A stretch of DNA of 5,398 bases, from positions 1 through 5,398 of the forward strand of contig DCTO01000090.1 of NCBI GenBank assembly GCA_002329285.1, written 5' to 3'. Positions 4,860-5,398 of this stretch are shown piece after piece. A model generated the notes under the pieces. It was not told where the DNA came from and ran no database searches. It worked only from the letters and a program-made list of their open reading frames with translations. How positions within the stretch are numbered: the first letter of the stretch is position 1; each line of letters starts with the position of its first letter. This stretch comes from Ruminococcaceae bacterium UBA1438. GTDB lineage: Bacteria > Bacillota > Clostridia > Oscillospirales > Acutalibacteraceae. A program made the position numbers and the translations under genes.

Positions 4860-5398
4860 ATGAAGCATCGTGCACTGAAAACGATTATTTCCTGCACAGC
4901 GGCAATAACTATGCTTGTTTGCGTGCTTGCCTTTTCGGGAGCGGCATTTGCACAAACAAATGTCAGCACCGAGGCAGAGCTCAAAGCAGCACTGTCTGCA
5001 GGTGAAGAGATTGTCATGACGGGCGATATTAAGTTAGGCTCCTGCCTGAAGATAGAGTCAGGCAGCGTTACACTTGACCTGAACGGCTATAAGCTGTACA
5101 GAGAGCTCGGCTCCGCCAGTGCTGACGGTCACGTTATTGAGATTGCTTCAAACGGCAGTCTTACAATAAAGGACAGCTCGGCTGACACCGGAACGATTAC
5201 AGGCGGTTTTGCAAATAACGGCGGCGGTATCGCAAATTACGGCACGCTGAATATTCAGGGCGGCAGAATTACGGGCAATCAGGCAACGGGCAACGGCGGC
5301 GGTATTAATGCGGCGGCAGGCAGTAAAACAACGATTGAAAATGCAACCGTTATGAAAAACGACGCCAAAAACGGCGGCGGCATCAATATTGAAGTCGG
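4860..5398 (+). CDS. Secreted right-handed beta-helix repeat protein, N-terminal part (3' end outside window)
   Basis: An open frame starts at ATG 4860, with GAGGG at 4849-4853 six nt upstream, and runs off the right edge (179 codons plus two bases, no stop). Residues 1-31 are a signal peptide: basic MKHRALK, a hydrophobic core IISCTAAITMLVCVLAF, and a likely cleavage after AFA (31). Residues 34-50 (VSTEAELKAALSAGEEI) are the usual entry segment of such proteins, followed by beta-helix coils: VTLDLNGYKL (70-79), GSLTIKDSS (99-107), GTLNIQGGRITGN (128-140), KTTIENATVMKND (156-168). The motif NGGGI recurs at 120, 145 and 171, a period of 25-26 residues, about one coil. Such proteins are surface or secreted adhesins or glycan-binding/degrading proteins; anchoring signals, if any, lie beyond the window. 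No catalytic residues can be judged from this part. Two candidate promoters precede it, one sharing the operon's tandem repeat. Confidence 0.88.
   Translation, partial: MKHRALKTIISCTAAITMLVCVLAFSGAAFAQTNVSTEAELKAALSAGEEIVMTGDIKLGSCLKIESGSVTLDLNGYKLYRELGSASADGHVIEIASNGSLTIKDSSADTGTITGGFANNGGGIANYGTLNIQGGRITGNQATGNGGGINAAAGSKTTIENATVMKNDAKNGGGINIEV

Noticed and set aside
4793..5005. 70-codon plus-strand frame overlapping the start of the beta-helix gene.
   Set aside because: It is an out-of-frame shadow; the frame beginning at 4860 has the ribosome site, signal peptide and repeat structure.

Overview
The window looks like chromosomal DNA of a low-to-mid GC Gram-positive bacterium, most likely a gut-type member of the Clostridia (inferred from AGGAG-type ribosome sites, AT-rich spacers, A/T-ending codons mixed with GGC/GAC/GCA, and the mix of protein families). 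All eight genes are on the + strand and no mobile element, CRISPR array or RNA gene was seen. The species cannot be fixed from sequence reading alone.

Layout. (1) 1-483: the C-terminal DNA-binding part of a transcription regulator of the SARP/BTAD type, probably the tail of a response regulator whose receiver domain lies off the left edge. (2) 484-579: a promoter with a tandem 9-bp repeat (TGTTGGACA twice, period 11 bp) ending exactly 8 bp before a TATAAT. (3) 580-4598: a tight six-gene operon: L,D-transpeptidase; flavodoxin-fold NAD(P)H oxidoreductase; small two-helix membrane protein of DUF3592 type; membrane-anchored HAD-family phosphatase; AIM24/TIGR00266-family protein; DUF5684-type membrane protein. 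(4) 4637-4671: an intrinsic terminator. (5) 4702-4859: a second promoter region with a perfect copy of the same 24-bp element at the same distance from its -10 box, followed by a second candidate promoter that has its own 11-bp-phased repeat. (6) 4860 to the right edge: the start of a secreted right-handed beta-helix surface protein, cut off by the window end.

The most interesting signal is the duplicated control element. Tandem repeats one helical turn apart (11 bp), with the downstream copy about 8 bp from the -10 box and no good -35 box, are the known promoter architecture of SARP activators in Streptomyces. The same architecture sits here immediately downstream of a gene for a SARP-type DNA-binding domain, and it recurs ahead of the next transcription unit. 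The simplest reading is a small local regulon: a signal-responsive SARP-type regulator switches on a cell-envelope operon (wall cross-linking enzyme, envelope membrane proteins, exported phosphatase) together with a secreted beta-helix protein. The repeats and spacings are read directly from the sequence; the regulator-to-site link is inference.
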